A stretch of 64,000 nt of DNA from Haloprofundus halophilus (GCF_003439925.1 NZ_QQRR01000002.1:372001-436000); one strand, 5' to 3'. Counted from the stretch's first letter, positions 17,176 through 24,896 are shown. Numbers and translations: made by a program. Notes: generated by a model not told the origin, from the sequence alone.

Positions 17176-17636
17176 TGAGCCGCTCGCTGCCGGAGACGCG
17201 CGACTACAGCGGGCTGGCCATCGCCGTCAACGCCCTCGTCGCGATCGCGGTCACCGCCGTCGTCGTCTGGTGGGCGTCGGGGTTCGCGTACAACGCCGAG
17301 ACGCTGTTCCGCGTGGCTCCGACCGTCGAAGCCGGCGGTATCGGCGCCGACTGGCGCGCCGGGAACACGATTCCGGCGCTCGACTTCCTCATCGCGTTCA
17401 TCCACGCCGCCGACGTGTTGATGGGACTCGGCATCCTCGTCATGTTGTTCGTCCACTGGGGCGCGTTCCGCCGCCTCGCCTCGCGGATGCGACAACCCGG
17501 CGAGACGGCGCGCTACGACTCGGACGCGGACGCCGTCGCCGACGGTGGTCGGACGGCGGCCGACGCGACCGCGGCCGCCGACGGGTCCGTCGACACCGAT
17601 GGTTCCCCCGGTGACCGAGGGGGTGACGGCCGATGA
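17175..17636 (+). CDS. Extra membrane protein of the formate dehydrogenase operon
   Basis: The 153-aa protein has two hydrophobic segments, at about residues 13-35 and 70-92, and a disordered Asp/Ala/Gly-rich tail from about residue 112. It lies between the iron-sulfur and cytochrome genes with overlapping starts and stops on both sides, so it belongs to the operon. No counterpart is present in the classical three-subunit enzyme. It may be an additional membrane anchor or assembly factor; the family is not recognised. Confidence 0.8.
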   Translation: MSRSLPETRDYSGLAIAVNALVAIAVTAVVVWWASGFAYNAETLFRVAPTVEAGGIGADWRAGNTIPALDFLIAFIHAADVLMGLGILVMLFVHWGAFRRLASRMRQPGETARYDSDADAVADGGRTAADATAAADGSVDTDGSPGDRGGDGR

Positions 17637-18646
17637 CGAACTTGGACCACGGGAAGTTCACCCGGATGACGACGACGTTCCACACGCTCTTGGCGCTGGA
17701 CGTGTTCATCCTGTTCTTCTCGGGCTACGGCCTGATGTTCAACGACGAACTCTGGTGGCTCGTCACGCTGATGGGCGGTAGCACCGGCGTGACGGCGGTC
17801 CACCGCATCGCGGGACTGGCCCTCGTCGCGCTCATCGTCTTCTGGGTGCTGATGATGCTGACGACGAGCACCGGCCGCGGCAACTTCCGCGAGATTCTGA
17901 TGGGTCCCGACGACGTCGCGGCGGCGATTCAGGACTTCAAGTTCGTCCTCGGGATGGCCGACGAGCGCCACCCGAACGCCCGGCAGTTCGCGGGCTACAA
18001 GTCCGACGACGTGCCGCTACTGTCGTACATCGGCAAGGGCGTCATCTACATCTTCTCCATCGAACTGACGCTGCTCACCATCTCCGGACTGCTCATCTGG
18101 AGCAAGACCGGCGTGATGCAGTACTTCGCCACGAAGACGGCGGCGATGGCGTTCGTCGTCTTCCACGGCCTGCTCGGCGTCATCATGCTGATGGGCGTGA
18201 TGTTCCACATCTTCGAGCACGGTTTCCACCCGGCGTTCTACCCGGTGGAGGTGAAGGCGTTCATCCCCCGGAAGCTGATTCCGGAGGAGCACGCCGACAC
18301 CGACCACGACTCGACGGGTATCAGCCAACTCACCCTCGCGCCGTCGTGGGGGTGGGCGACGAACGTCATGGGCGTACTCACCGTCATCGGTATCGTCAGC
18401 GTGCTCGTCGGGAGCATCTTCGACGAGGGCTACCCCGTGCCGCGCGAACTCGTCGTCGGCGGGGGTCCGACGGACCTGCTCTTGACCGTCGGCATCAACG
18501 TCGGCATCCTCGTGCTGTTCATCGGCATGGCGCTGCAGATGTACGGCAACCTGCTTCGCGTCCGCTGGCAGAAGCAGCTGGAGCAGGAGGCGCGCGCGAC
18601 GGCGACGACGGACGGTGGACAGGTGAATCAGCCGAACGACGACTAG
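17633..18646 (+). CDS. Formate dehydrogenase cytochrome b subunit
   Basis: A 337-aa membrane protein of the FdnI/FdoI type that carries two b haems and passes electrons to the quinone pool. The histidines are in the expected places: His17 and His57 in the first two helices, and His178 and His192 or His196 in a later helix pair (VVFHGLLG, MFHIFEHGFH). The C-terminal part has two further membrane segments (about 240-262 and 280-302), making it longer than the bacterial subunit. The ATG overlaps the preceding stop (ATGA). Confidence 0.88.
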   Translation: MTNLDHGKFTRMTTTFHTLLALDVFILFFSGYGLMFNDELWWLVTLMGGSTGVTAVHRIAGLALVALIVFWVLMMLTTSTGRGNFREILMGPDDVAAAIQDFKFVLGMADERHPNARQFAGYKSDDVPLLSYIGKGVIYIFSIELTLLTISGLLIWSKTGVMQYFATKTAAMAFVVFHGLLGVIMLMGVMFHIFEHGFHPAFYPVEVKAFIPRKLIPEEHADTDHDSTGISQLTLAPSWGWATNVMGVLTVIGIVSVLVGSIFDEGYPVPRELVVGGGPTDLLLTVGINVGILVLFIGMALQMYGNLLRVRWQKQLEQEARATATTDGGQVNQPNDD

Positions 18647-18650
18647 CGAC

Positions 18651-18816
18651 CTTTTACCCTGCGCTCGGGCAACTACGTTGCCCTCGCTCGGTAAAAGCTC
18701 GACCAAAAGCACTCGTCACTTACTTCAGCCGCTTCGCGGCTTCCGTTCGCTCCTCGGCCGAGAATCGCGGAGCGATTCTCGTACAACAAGAACAGGACCC
18801 GGTTGCTCGGCAACCG
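18651..18816. repeat. Array of four perfect stem-loops after the formate dehydrogenase operon
   Basis: Four hairpins follow one another. The first pairs CTTTTACC (18651-18658) with GGTAAAAG (18690-18697) and has an inner stem GGGCAAC/GTTGCCC (18667-18683). The others are AGCCGC/GCGGCT (18727-18741), CGAGAATCGC/GCGATTCTCG (18759-18781) and CGGTTGC/GCAACCG (18800-18816). All have 3-base loops in the innermost stem. The first begins 4 bases after the cytochrome stop and may end transcription; the rest exceed what a terminator needs. Confidence 0.75.
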
Positions 18817-18855
18817 ACCTACGTACTGTCGAGGGCTACTACCGTTTGAGAGCAG

Positions 18856-19092
18856 TCACTCCTCGTGACCCGTCGTCGGAGACAGCCGCCGAAACACGGG
18901 AACGAACGGCTTCAGCAGGAGAGCCGCGGCGACGAGAAAGACCAGAAGCGCCCCGCTATCGGACACACCGAACTCCATCGCCCCGAGCGCGACGGCTCCC
19001 GCAACGACGAGATACACCCAGAACGCGACGACGACGGGGACGTACCCGTGCGTCGGAGCGGGTGTTTGGTACATATCTACGAGTTCGTCCAC
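18856..19092 (-). CDS. Small two-pass membrane protein, 78 aa
   Basis: It has hydrophobic segments at about residues 18-41 and 45-65, ending in a short charged tail (RRLSPTTGHEE). The frame opens at a GTG (19092); an internal ATG at 19074 is also possible. A perfect TCCGAA-N3-TTCGGA palindrome lies just upstream (19111-19125), with an AT-rich box beyond it. No family is recognised. Confidence 0.72.
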   Translation of the reverse strand: MDELVDMYQTPAPTHGYVPVVVAFWVYLVVAGAVALGAMEFGVSDSGALLVFLVAAALLLKPFVPVFRRLSPTTGHEE

Positions 19093-19110
19093 CCTCGGAT
19101 AAGTTTTCTG

Positions 19111-19125
19111 TCCGAACTGTTCGGA
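19111..19125 (-). promoter_or_regulatory. Operator-like inverted repeat TCCGAA-N3-TTCGGA
   Basis: A perfect 6-bp inverted repeat with a 3-base spacer lies 18 bases upstream of the GTG at 19092. It shares the CGAA-N3-TTCG core with the palindromes at 7805-7819 and 19684-19700 but differs in the outer position. The AT-rich AATTATCC side is where a TATA box for the minus-strand gene would lie. Confidence 0.55.
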
Positions 19126-19155
19126 TAATTCACTCGGTACGCGGTGTGTCTACGC

Positions 19156-19557
19156 TTACGCCGAGAGCAACTCCGCGCCCTCGGTGGAGAGTTCGACGGT
19201 CACGTCCTGTCTGGTGTGCTGGCTGATCTGGTCGATGTTGCGCGTCAGCACTTCGAGGACGTCCTTCGGTTCGGGGTAGACGAGCATGTTGCCGTCGTCG
19301 TCCTCCATGACGAGTTGGGTGTCCGAGAGCGAAATCTGGTCGTTCTCGATGCGGGCGACGATGGCGCGCAGTTCTTCGGCGCCGCCGGGGTCGCCCTCCT
19401 CGACCATCGTCACGTACAGCGAGTCGAGACCGATGAGGTCCTTGTACTCGCGGACGCGGCGGGCGCAGCGCACCATATCCTTCGTGACGGCCGTCTTCTG
19501 CGGGTTGCCGTGTTCGCCCTCGAAACAGTGCTTGCACACCCGGAGTTCCATCCGCAT
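19156..19557 (-). CDS. Conserved hypothetical protein with N-terminal CxxC, 133 aa
   Basis: A soluble acidic protein beginning MRMELRVCKHCFEGEHGN. The CKHC pair plus nearby His/Cys may bind a metal. The C-terminal half is a mixed alpha/beta domain (DTQLVMEDDDGNMLVYPEPKDVLEVLTRNIDQIS). An ACATATATC sequence about 28-35 bases upstream fits a TATA box. It stands alone, and its function is unknown. Confidence 0.8.
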   Translation of the reverse strand: MRMELRVCKHCFEGEHGNPQKTAVTKDMVRCARRVREYKDLIGLDSLYVTMVEEGDPGGAEELRAIVARIENDQISLSDTQLVMEDDDGNMLVYPEPKDVLEVLTRNIDQISQHTRQDVTVELSTEGAELLSA

Positions 19558-19683
19558 AGTTCACCTCTACCATCGACTCCGATATATGTTGGCACGTCGG
19601 CGACTCGCGGGAGTCGCGCCGAGTCGCCGCGTCGCTCCCGCGACTCGTCGCCTCCGGGTCGCCGTACCGTTTTTGTGTCCAGC

Positions 19684-19700
19684 ATGCGAACTATTCGCAT
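19684..19700 (+). promoter_or_regulatory. Operator-like inverted repeat ATGCGAA-N3-TTCGCAT
   Basis: A perfect 7-bp inverted repeat with a 3-base spacer ends at the base before the ATG at 19701. A T-rich box (CGTTTTTGTG, about 19668-19677) lies some 28 bases before that ATG. The inner 15 bases follow the same TGCGAA-N3-TTCGCA pattern as 7805-7819, at the same one-base distance from the start codon. Confidence 0.72.
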
Positions 19701-19904
19701 ATGGCCGGAATCCTCAACACGGTGTACGTGGTGGCGGTACTGCTCGTCGCGATCGGCGGCGTCGGCGGCGTGATGTGGCTGACGCGAGACTCCAACCCGG
19801 ACCCGCGTACGTCGTCGACGCGGCTCCGAAACGCCTCGAACGCGCTCATCGTCGCCGCTATCGGTATTTTCCTGATTGCGATGGCGGCGAACCTCCTGCT
19901 GTGA
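19701..19904 (+). CDS. Small two-pass membrane protein, 67 aa
   Basis: It has two hydrophobic segments (about residues 5-27 and 46-66) joined by a polar loop (TRDSNPDPRTSSTRLRN). The start fits a leaderless transcript with the operator palindrome 19684-19700 covering the promoter-proximal DNA. The function is unknown. The shared operator links it to the soluble 62-aa protein at 7821. Confidence 0.78.
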   Translation: MAGILNTVYVVAVLLVAIGGVGGVMWLTRDSNPDPRTSSTRLRNASNALIVAAIGIFLIAMAANLLL

Positions 19905-19981
19905 CGCCGGCCAGTGTAACGCTCGGCGGCGCGAACCGCCTCTCCGCACACCTTTTTACCGATTCCACGCCTTCTGCGACT

Positions 19982-20260
19982 ATGCAACTCGAACTGCGGT
20001 TCTTCGCGACGTTCCGCGAGGCCGTCGGACAGAAGACTATCGAGCGCGAGTACGACGGGGACCGCACCGTCGGTGACGTTCTCTCGGCGCTCGAAGCGGA
20101 GTTCGGCGGACTCGAGGGCCAGTTGCTCGAAGACGGCGACCTCAGACCGCAGATAAACGTCCTGAAGAACGGGCGCGAGGTGCTCCACATGGAGGGAATC
20201 GAGACGACCATGGAGGACGGCGACACGCTGAGCGTCTTCCCGCCGGTCGCCGGAGGGTGA
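19982..20260 (+). CDS. Ubiquitin-like small modifier / MoaD-family protein
   Basis: A 92-aa beta-grasp protein that ends in a Gly-Gly tail (FPPVAGG), which is adenylated by an E1-like enzyme. In haloarchaea such proteins act as SAMP modifiers conjugated to lysines and/or as MoaD sulfur carriers for molybdopterin synthase. I recall MQLELRFFATFREAVG as the SAMP3-like type, but SAMP1 or MoaD cannot be excluded. It is followed one base later by a gene that may encode a MoaD-related domain, which supports a cofactor link. Confidence 0.88.
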   Translation: MQLELRFFATFREAVGQKTIEREYDGDRTVGDVLSALEAEFGGLEGQLLEDGDLRPQINVLKNGREVLHMEGIETTMEDGDTLSVFPPVAGG

Positions 20261-20261
20261 G

Positions 20262-20540
20262 ATGAGCGACGCCACCAACGAGACGAAAACCGTCGAGAAG
20301 TCGTTTCGGGGCATCTCCGAGCGCCTCGCCGCCCACTACCTGACGAACCTCGGCGGCGAACGCGTCGAGGACGACCGCGTCGTCGGCGACGACTGGGAGG
20401 CGACGCTCTCCTCGGAGAAAGTCGACATCGGGCCGACCCTCGACATCACCGAGGTGACGCTCGTCTTCGAGGGCGACGCCGAGACGCTCGACCCGCTGAT
20501 AGAGCGGTTCTCGCAGAAAGCGATGCGCGCCGGCGGGTAA
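20262..20540 (+). CDS. Small protein, possibly the MoaD-related C-terminal domain family
   Basis: A 92-aa soluble protein (RGISERLAAHYLTNLGGERVEDD, then DWEATLSSEKVDIGP). I tentatively place it with the archaeal/Thermus MoaD-related C-terminal domain family (DUF1952-like). In some organisms that domain is fused behind MoaD. Its position one base after the ubiquitin-like gene agrees with such a split fusion. It ends AMRAGG, a second GG tail that may be coincidence. Confidence 0.75.
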   Translation: MSDATNETKTVEKSFRGISERLAAHYLTNLGGERVEDDRVVGDDWEATLSSEKVDIGPTLDITEVTLVFEGDAETLDPLIERFSQKAMRAGG

Positions 20541-20542
20541 CC

Positions 20543-20974
20543 GTGTCCGAAGACCACGGGAACGGCGAAAGAGACGCGGGCGCACCCCCAGACGACGCCG
20601 AACCGACCGTCGTCGATATCGAAGACGTCCCCATCGAAGGGCAGGTTATGCTCGTCGCGGGCGCGAAGGCGAGCATCCCGCCGGAGCGGCTTCCGGCGCT
20701 TCTCACACGAACGCAGGCGGACCTCGGCGGCCGGATAGACGACTATCGTCAGCGGTACGAACTCGTCGACGAGACCGACGAGTACGCCGCGTTCTTCGTT
20801 CCCGACGACCACTGGGCGGGCGTCGGCGAGCGGCTCGGACTCGACCACCGAGAGACGGACGCGATTCGCCGAACCCACGAGGAGCAGTTGCGTCGAATCG
20901 GGCGCTCCGACGGTCGGCGAGAGGAGTTCGACTCGGCGCTCGAAATCAGACAAGTCGCGGTTATCGGCCTGTAA
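20543..20974 (+). CDS. Hypothetical protein, 143 aa
   Basis: It starts at a GTG two bases after the preceding stop, so it is third in the MoaD-like operon. The N-terminal ~30 residues are disordered and acidic. Residues 30-143 form a soluble domain (IEGQVMLVAGAKASIPPERLPALL, DHWAGVGERLGLDHRETDAIRRTHEEQL). No domain name can be given with certainty, and the function is unknown. Confidence 0.78.
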   Translation: MSEDHGNGERDAGAPPDDAEPTVVDIEDVPIEGQVMLVAGAKASIPPERLPALLTRTQADLGGRIDDYRQRYELVDETDEYAAFFVPDDHWAGVGERLGLDHRETDAIRRTHEEQLRRIGRSDGRREEFDSALEIRQVAVIGL

Positions 20975-21058
20975 CCGCCGAGACTCGACGCTCGGAGTCG
21001 GCGGTCGAGATAGCCGCCGACGGAGTACGTCCGGACTCGGTGTCGGAGCGGTAGACGT

Positions 21059-21199
21059 TCATCGGTTCGTTCTGGTCGCTCCCGTACAGCAGCTACCGCC
21101 GTCTTCGCTCACGTCTTCGAGAATCACCTGGCCGTCGACTTCGACACCGGACCGACCGATTGCATCCCTCGCCGGCGTGTTTTCCGAATCGCAGTTCAT
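21059..21199 (-). CDS. Possible 46-aa cysteine-containing small protein
   Basis: The minus-strand ATG at 21199 opens a frame beginning MNCDSENTPARDAIGRSG and ending with a CC pair (GGSCCTGATRTNR). The composition is normal for a real haloarchaeal protein rather than a shadow frame. No promoter stands out and no family is recognised. The rest of 20975-21275 holds no other candidate. The frame is also open upstream, so the start is uncertain. Confidence 0.42.
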   Translation of the reverse strand: MNCDSENTPARDAIGRSGVEVDGQVILEDVSEDGGSCCTGATRTNR

Positions 21200-21275
21200 T
21201 CGACTCGCTGAGAGAAGAAGGTGACGCCGTTGCCGGATAGACAGGGGTTTCCTATCGGGTGTTCCGAGAGTGTAC

Positions 21276-21974
21276 ATGAACGTTCCTACGGAACTTCGGA
21301 CCGGCGTCCGGGACGTGTTGCCGTTGTTTCTCGGCATCGTTCCGTTCGCCGTCGTCTTCGGCGTCGCCGCCGTCGACGCCGGGCTCTCGGCGGCGCAGGC
21401 CGTCGGCCTCTCGGTGTTCGTCTTCGCCGGTGCGTCGCAGTTGGCGACGCTCGACCTGCTCGCCCGCGACGCCGCCGTACCGGTCGTCGTACTCACCGCC
21501 GTCGTCATCAACCTCCGCATGCTGATGTACTCGGCGTCTCTCGCGCCGTACTTCCGGTCGCTCGCCGGTCGGTCGAAGGCGGTGCTGGCGTACTTTCTCA
21601 CCGACCAAGCGTACGCGCTCTCGGTCGCGCACTACGGACCGCTCGGAGAGGCGGAACCGTCGGGCGTCTCCGACCGCCGCTGGTATTACCTCGGCGTCGC
21701 GGTGAGCCTCTGGGTCGTCTGGCAGTTGGGGACGGTCGCCGGACTCGTCCTCGGCACCGGCGTCCCCGACGGTTGGGGCCTCGACTTCACCGTTCCGCTG
21801 GTCTTTCTGGCGCTTCTCGTGCCGGCGATGAAAGACGTGCCGACGACGGTGGCGGGCGTCTGCGGCGGAGTCGTCGCCGTCGTCGCCGCCGGACTCCCGC
21901 TGAACCTCGGGTTGCTCGTCGGGGCGACGGTGGGTATCGTCGCCGGACTCCTCGCGGAGCGTGGTCCTCGATGA
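21276..21974 (+). CDS. azlC: AzlC-family branched-chain amino acid exporter subunit
   Basis: A 232-aa inner-membrane protein of the AzlC family. It begins with the typical GVRDVLPLFLGIVPFAVVFGV helix and has the conserved FVFAGASQLATLDLL and NLRMLMYSASLAPYF segments. With AzlD it exports branched-chain amino acids or analogues. The ATG at 21276 is preferred over a GTG six bases earlier. The stop overlaps the azlD ATG (ATGA). Confidence 0.9.
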   Translation: MNVPTELRTGVRDVLPLFLGIVPFAVVFGVAAVDAGLSAAQAVGLSVFVFAGASQLATLDLLARDAAVPVVVLTAVVINLRMLMYSASLAPYFRSLAGRSKAVLAYFLTDQAYALSVAHYGPLGEAEPSGVSDRRWYYLGVAVSLWVVWQLGTVAGLVLGTGVPDGWGLDFTVPLVFLALLVPAMKDVPTTVAGVCGGVVAVVAAGLPLNLGLLVGATVGIVAGLLAERGPR

Positions 21975-22336
21975 CGACGTCGTATCCGACGACGACGGTG
22001 TGGGCCGTCGTCCTCGCCATCGGCGTGCTGACGTTCGCCATCCGCTTTTCGTTTCTCGCCCTGTTCGGGTCCGGGTCCGCGGGTGGTCGAAGCGGGGCCG
22101 GAGAGACCGTCTCGCCGCGAATCCGCGCGGTGCTTCGGTACGTCCCGCCGGCAGTGTTGGCGGCGCTGGTCTTCCCGGCCATCGTGACGATAGAGCCGAC
22201 AGTCATCGAGACGCTCTCGAACGACCGACTGCTCGCCGGTGCAATAGCGGCAGCCGTCGCCTGGCGCACCGAGAGCGTCATCGCGACCATCACCGTCGGG
22301 ATGGGCGCGCTGTGGGCGCTACAGTTTTTGCTCTAG
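21971..22336 (+). CDS. azlD: AzlD-family transporter subunit
   Basis: A 121-aa protein with four hydrophobic segments, the small partner of AzlC. TFAIRFSFLALFG and VPPAVLAALVFPAI match the family. Its ATG overlaps the azlC stop, so they form a two-gene operon. Confidence 0.9.
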   Translation: MTTSYPTTTVWAVVLAIGVLTFAIRFSFLALFGSGSAGGRSGAGETVSPRIRAVLRYVPPAVLAALVFPAIVTIEPTVIETLSNDRLLAGAIAAAVAWRTESVIATITVGMGALWALQFLL

Positions 22337-22433
22337 GTGGCTAGCGAAAAGGAGTCGGCGACCCGAGTCGAGAAGAGAGCTCCGCCGTTCACGGCGTCGA
22401 CGAGACGCTCCGCGTCTCGTTCGCAGATCAAAG

Positions 22434-23117
22434 TTAGAACGCTTCGCGCTCCGAGGACGGGTGTGAATCCGACGGCTGCTCGGACGGCGAGGCGACCAAC
22501 TCGGTGAGTATCCCGAGATACCGGTGACTGACGCCGTCGACTCGGAGCCCCGCCTCTATCACGACCTGTTCGGGCGTCTGGTTCCACCGACAGCCCATCT
22601 GCTCGAAGTGCCACGGCGCGAAGCGGTCCTGCAGCCGCGCCAGCGGTTCGACGCGGCTTCGGCCGTGTTCGAGCAGGAGAATCTGTCCGTCGGGCTCGCA
22701 AACCCGGGCCATCTCTTCGAGCGCCGCGACCGGGTCGGGGAACGTACACGTCGACAGCGACGAGACAACCGTGTCGAAACTGTCGTCGCCGAACGGAAGC
22801 GCCTGCGCGTCGGCCTCTCGGAGGTCGGCGTCGATGCCGAGTTCGTCGGCCCGCTTCCGCGCTCGCTCCAGCATCTCCGGACTGAGGTCGACGCCGACGA
22901 CCGAGACGCCCGCGGGGAGGTACGGGAAGTTGGCTCCGGTGCCGCAGGCGACGTCGAGTACGCGACCGCTGGCCCGCGAGAAGAGGCGGTGACGGCTCCG
23001 TCCGAGGAACAGCCGGTCGAACGGCTCTGCGCGGTCGAACTGCGACGCGGCGTCGCCGTAGATGCGCCGGAGCTCGTCGACGGACTTTCCGGGTCGCTCC
23101 GAGTTCTCTGCGCTCAC
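22434..23117 (-). CDS. Class I SAM-dependent methyltransferase
   Basis: A 227-aa soluble protein with the SAM-binding motif DVACGTGANFPYLP (about residues 55-68), acidic residue VVGVDLSPEML (about 75-85) and DTVVSSLSTCTFPD (motif IV region). It resembles UbiE/COQ5-like small-molecule methyltransferases, but the substrate is not evident. The start is taken at GTG 23117 (VSAENSERPGKS); the same frame continues upstream without an ATG of normal composition. Confidence 0.85.
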   Translation of the reverse strand: MSAENSERPGKSVDELRRIYGDAASQFDRAEPFDRLFLGRSRHRLFSRASGRVLDVACGTGANFPYLPAGVSVVGVDLSPEMLERARKRADELGIDADLREADAQALPFGDDSFDTVVSSLSTCTFPDPVAALEEMARVCEPDGQILLLEHGRSRVEPLARLQDRFAPWHFEQMGCRWNQTPEQVVIEAGLRVDGVSHRYLGILTELVASPSEQPSDSHPSSEREAF

Positions 23118-23200
23118 AGTACGTGATGAGCTACCGAGTACCAAAAATCGTACTGTTGCAGAGATTCGCGGAACAAGCCCACGACTTCGGTCGCGTGATT

Positions 23201-23458
23201 TCACGGCCGTTCTTCGGACGGCGACTCGCGCTCGCGGACGGCGGCGAACCGCTGTGCGGCGTCGGCGATTCGCTCGAACGCGAGGACGAAGCGGTAGAGC
23301 AGGTAGAGCGGTAAAACGGCGACGGCGAGCCAGATGACGAAAAACAGTTGTTGAGCAATGAGTATCGAGTACAGCGCGAGGAAGAAAAACAGGACGAGCG
23401 CGACGATTCCCGCGTTCGTCCGTGCCAGTTCGCGGAGGGTCGGAGGGCTTCGGGACAT
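23201..23458 (-). CDS. Small two-pass membrane protein, 85 aa
   Basis: It has hydrophobic segments at about residues 16-37 and 38-57, with an amphipathic helical tail (AFERIADAAQRFAAVRERES). It lies 83 bases upstream of the methyltransferase on the same strand, so it may be cotranscribed. The insertion sequence begins 150 bases to its right, which may have displaced its promoter context. The family is unknown. Confidence 0.75.
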   Translation of the reverse strand: MSRSPPTLRELARTNAGIVALVLFFFLALYSILIAQQLFFVIWLAVAVLPLYLLYRFVLAFERIADAAQRFAAVRERESPSEERP

Positions 23459-23602
23459 ACTCCTTCTGCGGTAGACTCGCTGAAAAAGTTTGCTCGAACA
23501 ACACTCTCTGTGGCTGTCCGTTTGAGCGAGTCGGCGTGGTCGAATCGAAGCCGACCGCGAGACGCGGATACGACGTAGCGGTCGCTCGAGAACTGGAAAA
23601 AG

Positions 23603-23610
23603 AAAAATCT
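23603..23610. repeat. Target-site duplication, left copy (AAAAATCT)
   Basis: AAAAATCT directly precedes the left inverted repeat and recurs at 24915-24922 directly after the right one. An 8-bp duplication is the length known for ISH1-group IS5-family elements. Confidence 0.85.
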
Positions 23611-23662
23611 GGCTCTGTTGAAATCCTCAGAGAGTTACACGTCCACCCGGTAGTTTGATCGG

Positions 23663-24475
23663 ATGCAGACCCTCCCGAAGTCGCGGTTACTCCAGTTTGT
23701 TGAGCAGGCATTCCACTTGGCTCAACGAGCTGTCGCCCGCTACTCCTCGAAGTTCTCAAAACGACGCTATACACTCCACCAGCACATCGTCCTCCTCTGT
23801 CTCAAAGTTCGGAAGAATACGACATACCGGACGCTTCTCGACGAACTCATCGAGATGCCCCGCATTCGGAGAGCCATCAATCTGGACGAACTCCCGTCAC
23901 CCTCAACATTGTGTAAAGCGTTCAACCGCCTTGACATGGCCGTCTGGCGGGTTCTTCTCAATCTCTCAGTCACGCTTCTCCCGACCAACGGTGTCGTTGG
24001 GATTGATGCATCTAGATTCGACCGCAGTCGCGCCTCAATACACTACACAAAGCGAACGAAGCTGACGATTCAGCAGTTGAAAGTTACACTTCTCGTGGAC
24101 ACGAGAGAGAGTGCGATCCTCGATTTGCACGTGACGACGACGAGAAAACACGACTCGCAGATTGCGCCGTCGCTCATCAAGCGAAATGCTGAGAAAATAG
24201 CGACTCTTCTCGGAGATAAGGGATACGACGACCAGAAAATTCGTGCGTTAGCCCGTGATTTGGATGTTCGTCCACTCATCAAACACCGTGAGTTCTCCTC
24301 ACTTCAGAAAGCGTGGAATGCTCGGCTGGACTCCGACCTCTACGGCCAACGGAGCCAGAGCGAAACTGTGAACTCTCGACTCAAGCGAAAATACGGTGTA
24401 TTCGTTCGTTCACGACGTTGGTGGAAGCAGTTTCGTGAACTTGCTCTTGCGTGTCTCGTCCACAATCTCGACTGA
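23663..24475 (+). CDS. IS5-family (ISH1-type) transposase
   Basis: A 270-aa DDE transposase. The catalytic positions are visible: Asp in GIDASRFDRS (about residue 114), Asp in LGDKGYDD (about residue 190) and Glu in QRSQSETVNSRLKRKYG (about residue 240), with the IS5-type Y-(2)-R-(3)-E-(6)-K spacing around the last. The frame is intact from ATG to stop, so the element may still be active. Codon use is much more AT-rich than the host genes, a sign of recent transfer. Confidence 0.92.
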   Translation: MQTLPKSRLLQFVEQAFHLAQRAVARYSSKFSKRRYTLHQHIVLLCLKVRKNTTYRTLLDELIEMPRIRRAINLDELPSPSTLCKAFNRLDMAVWRVLLNLSVTLLPTNGVVGIDASRFDRSRASIHYTKRTKLTIQQLKVTLLVDTRESAILDLHVTTTRKHDSQIAPSLIKRNAEKIATLLGDKGYDDQKIRALARDLDVRPLIKHREFSSLQKAWNARLDSDLYGQRSQSETVNSRLKRKYGVFVRSRRWWKQFRELALACLVHNLD

Positions 24476-24896
24476 GCCCTCTAACAATCAGTATAGAGAA
24501 TACAGTCAGCAAAGCGATGTTCATTCGACGGCGACTCAGAGCATCGCAGCGAGGAAGCTGATTAAATCGATCTAATCCTTCAACACGACTCTGACAGTCA
24601 ATTGCTGTTGAATGTTTCTGCAGGAATCAGCCCGACAACCAGACCCGAAATGCAAAATAGAAGTCCGAGATGAATCGCTGGATTGAGTTCTATGCTATCA
24701 AATATAACTTCAAAAGAATACCCGTAGAACATCAGGGCTATTCCGAACAGTTCTACAAGTATCGACCTGTGAATGTGCATCTTGTTATTTCATCTTGTCG
24801 TGAATTCAAACACATTACGGTATCAGCATCGGTTCGAGTGTTAGTGATCGACTTAAAGCGCGAGTTCAACACAGCTGTTGAAACCTGTCATTGACG
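24476..24896. other. AT-rich segment between transposase and right IS end
   Basis: About 420 low-GC bases lie inside the element after the transposase. They contain a possible small membrane-protein frame (24598-24780, minus) and, near the right end, GTTGAAACC (24877-24885), which pairs with GGTTTCAAC (24900-24908) of the terminal repeat. No other coding frame is convincing. Confidence 0.6.
24598..24780 (-). CDS. Possible IS passenger: 60-aa membrane protein
   Basis: An ATG frame (MHIHRSILVELFGIALMFYGY) with two hydrophobic segments, at about residues 7-23 and 36-54, lies antisense to the transposase within the IS. The composition resembles a real membrane peptide rather than a shadow frame, but the segment is AT-rich, where hydrophobic frames can arise by chance. 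No family is recognised. Confidence 0.4.
   Translation of the reverse strand: MHIHRSILVELFGIALMFYGYSFEVIFDSIELNPAIHLGLLFCISGLVVGLIPAETFNSN

Noticed and set aside
21270-21275. GTG start two codons before azlC ATG
   Set aside because: It adds only two residues. The ATG is the simpler choice, though both are possible.
24560-24600. Alternative right end of the insertion sequence soon after the transposase
   Set aside because: Only a 7-base TGTTGAA match exists there and no target duplication. The end at 24914 has a 16/18 inverted match plus an exact 8-bp duplication.
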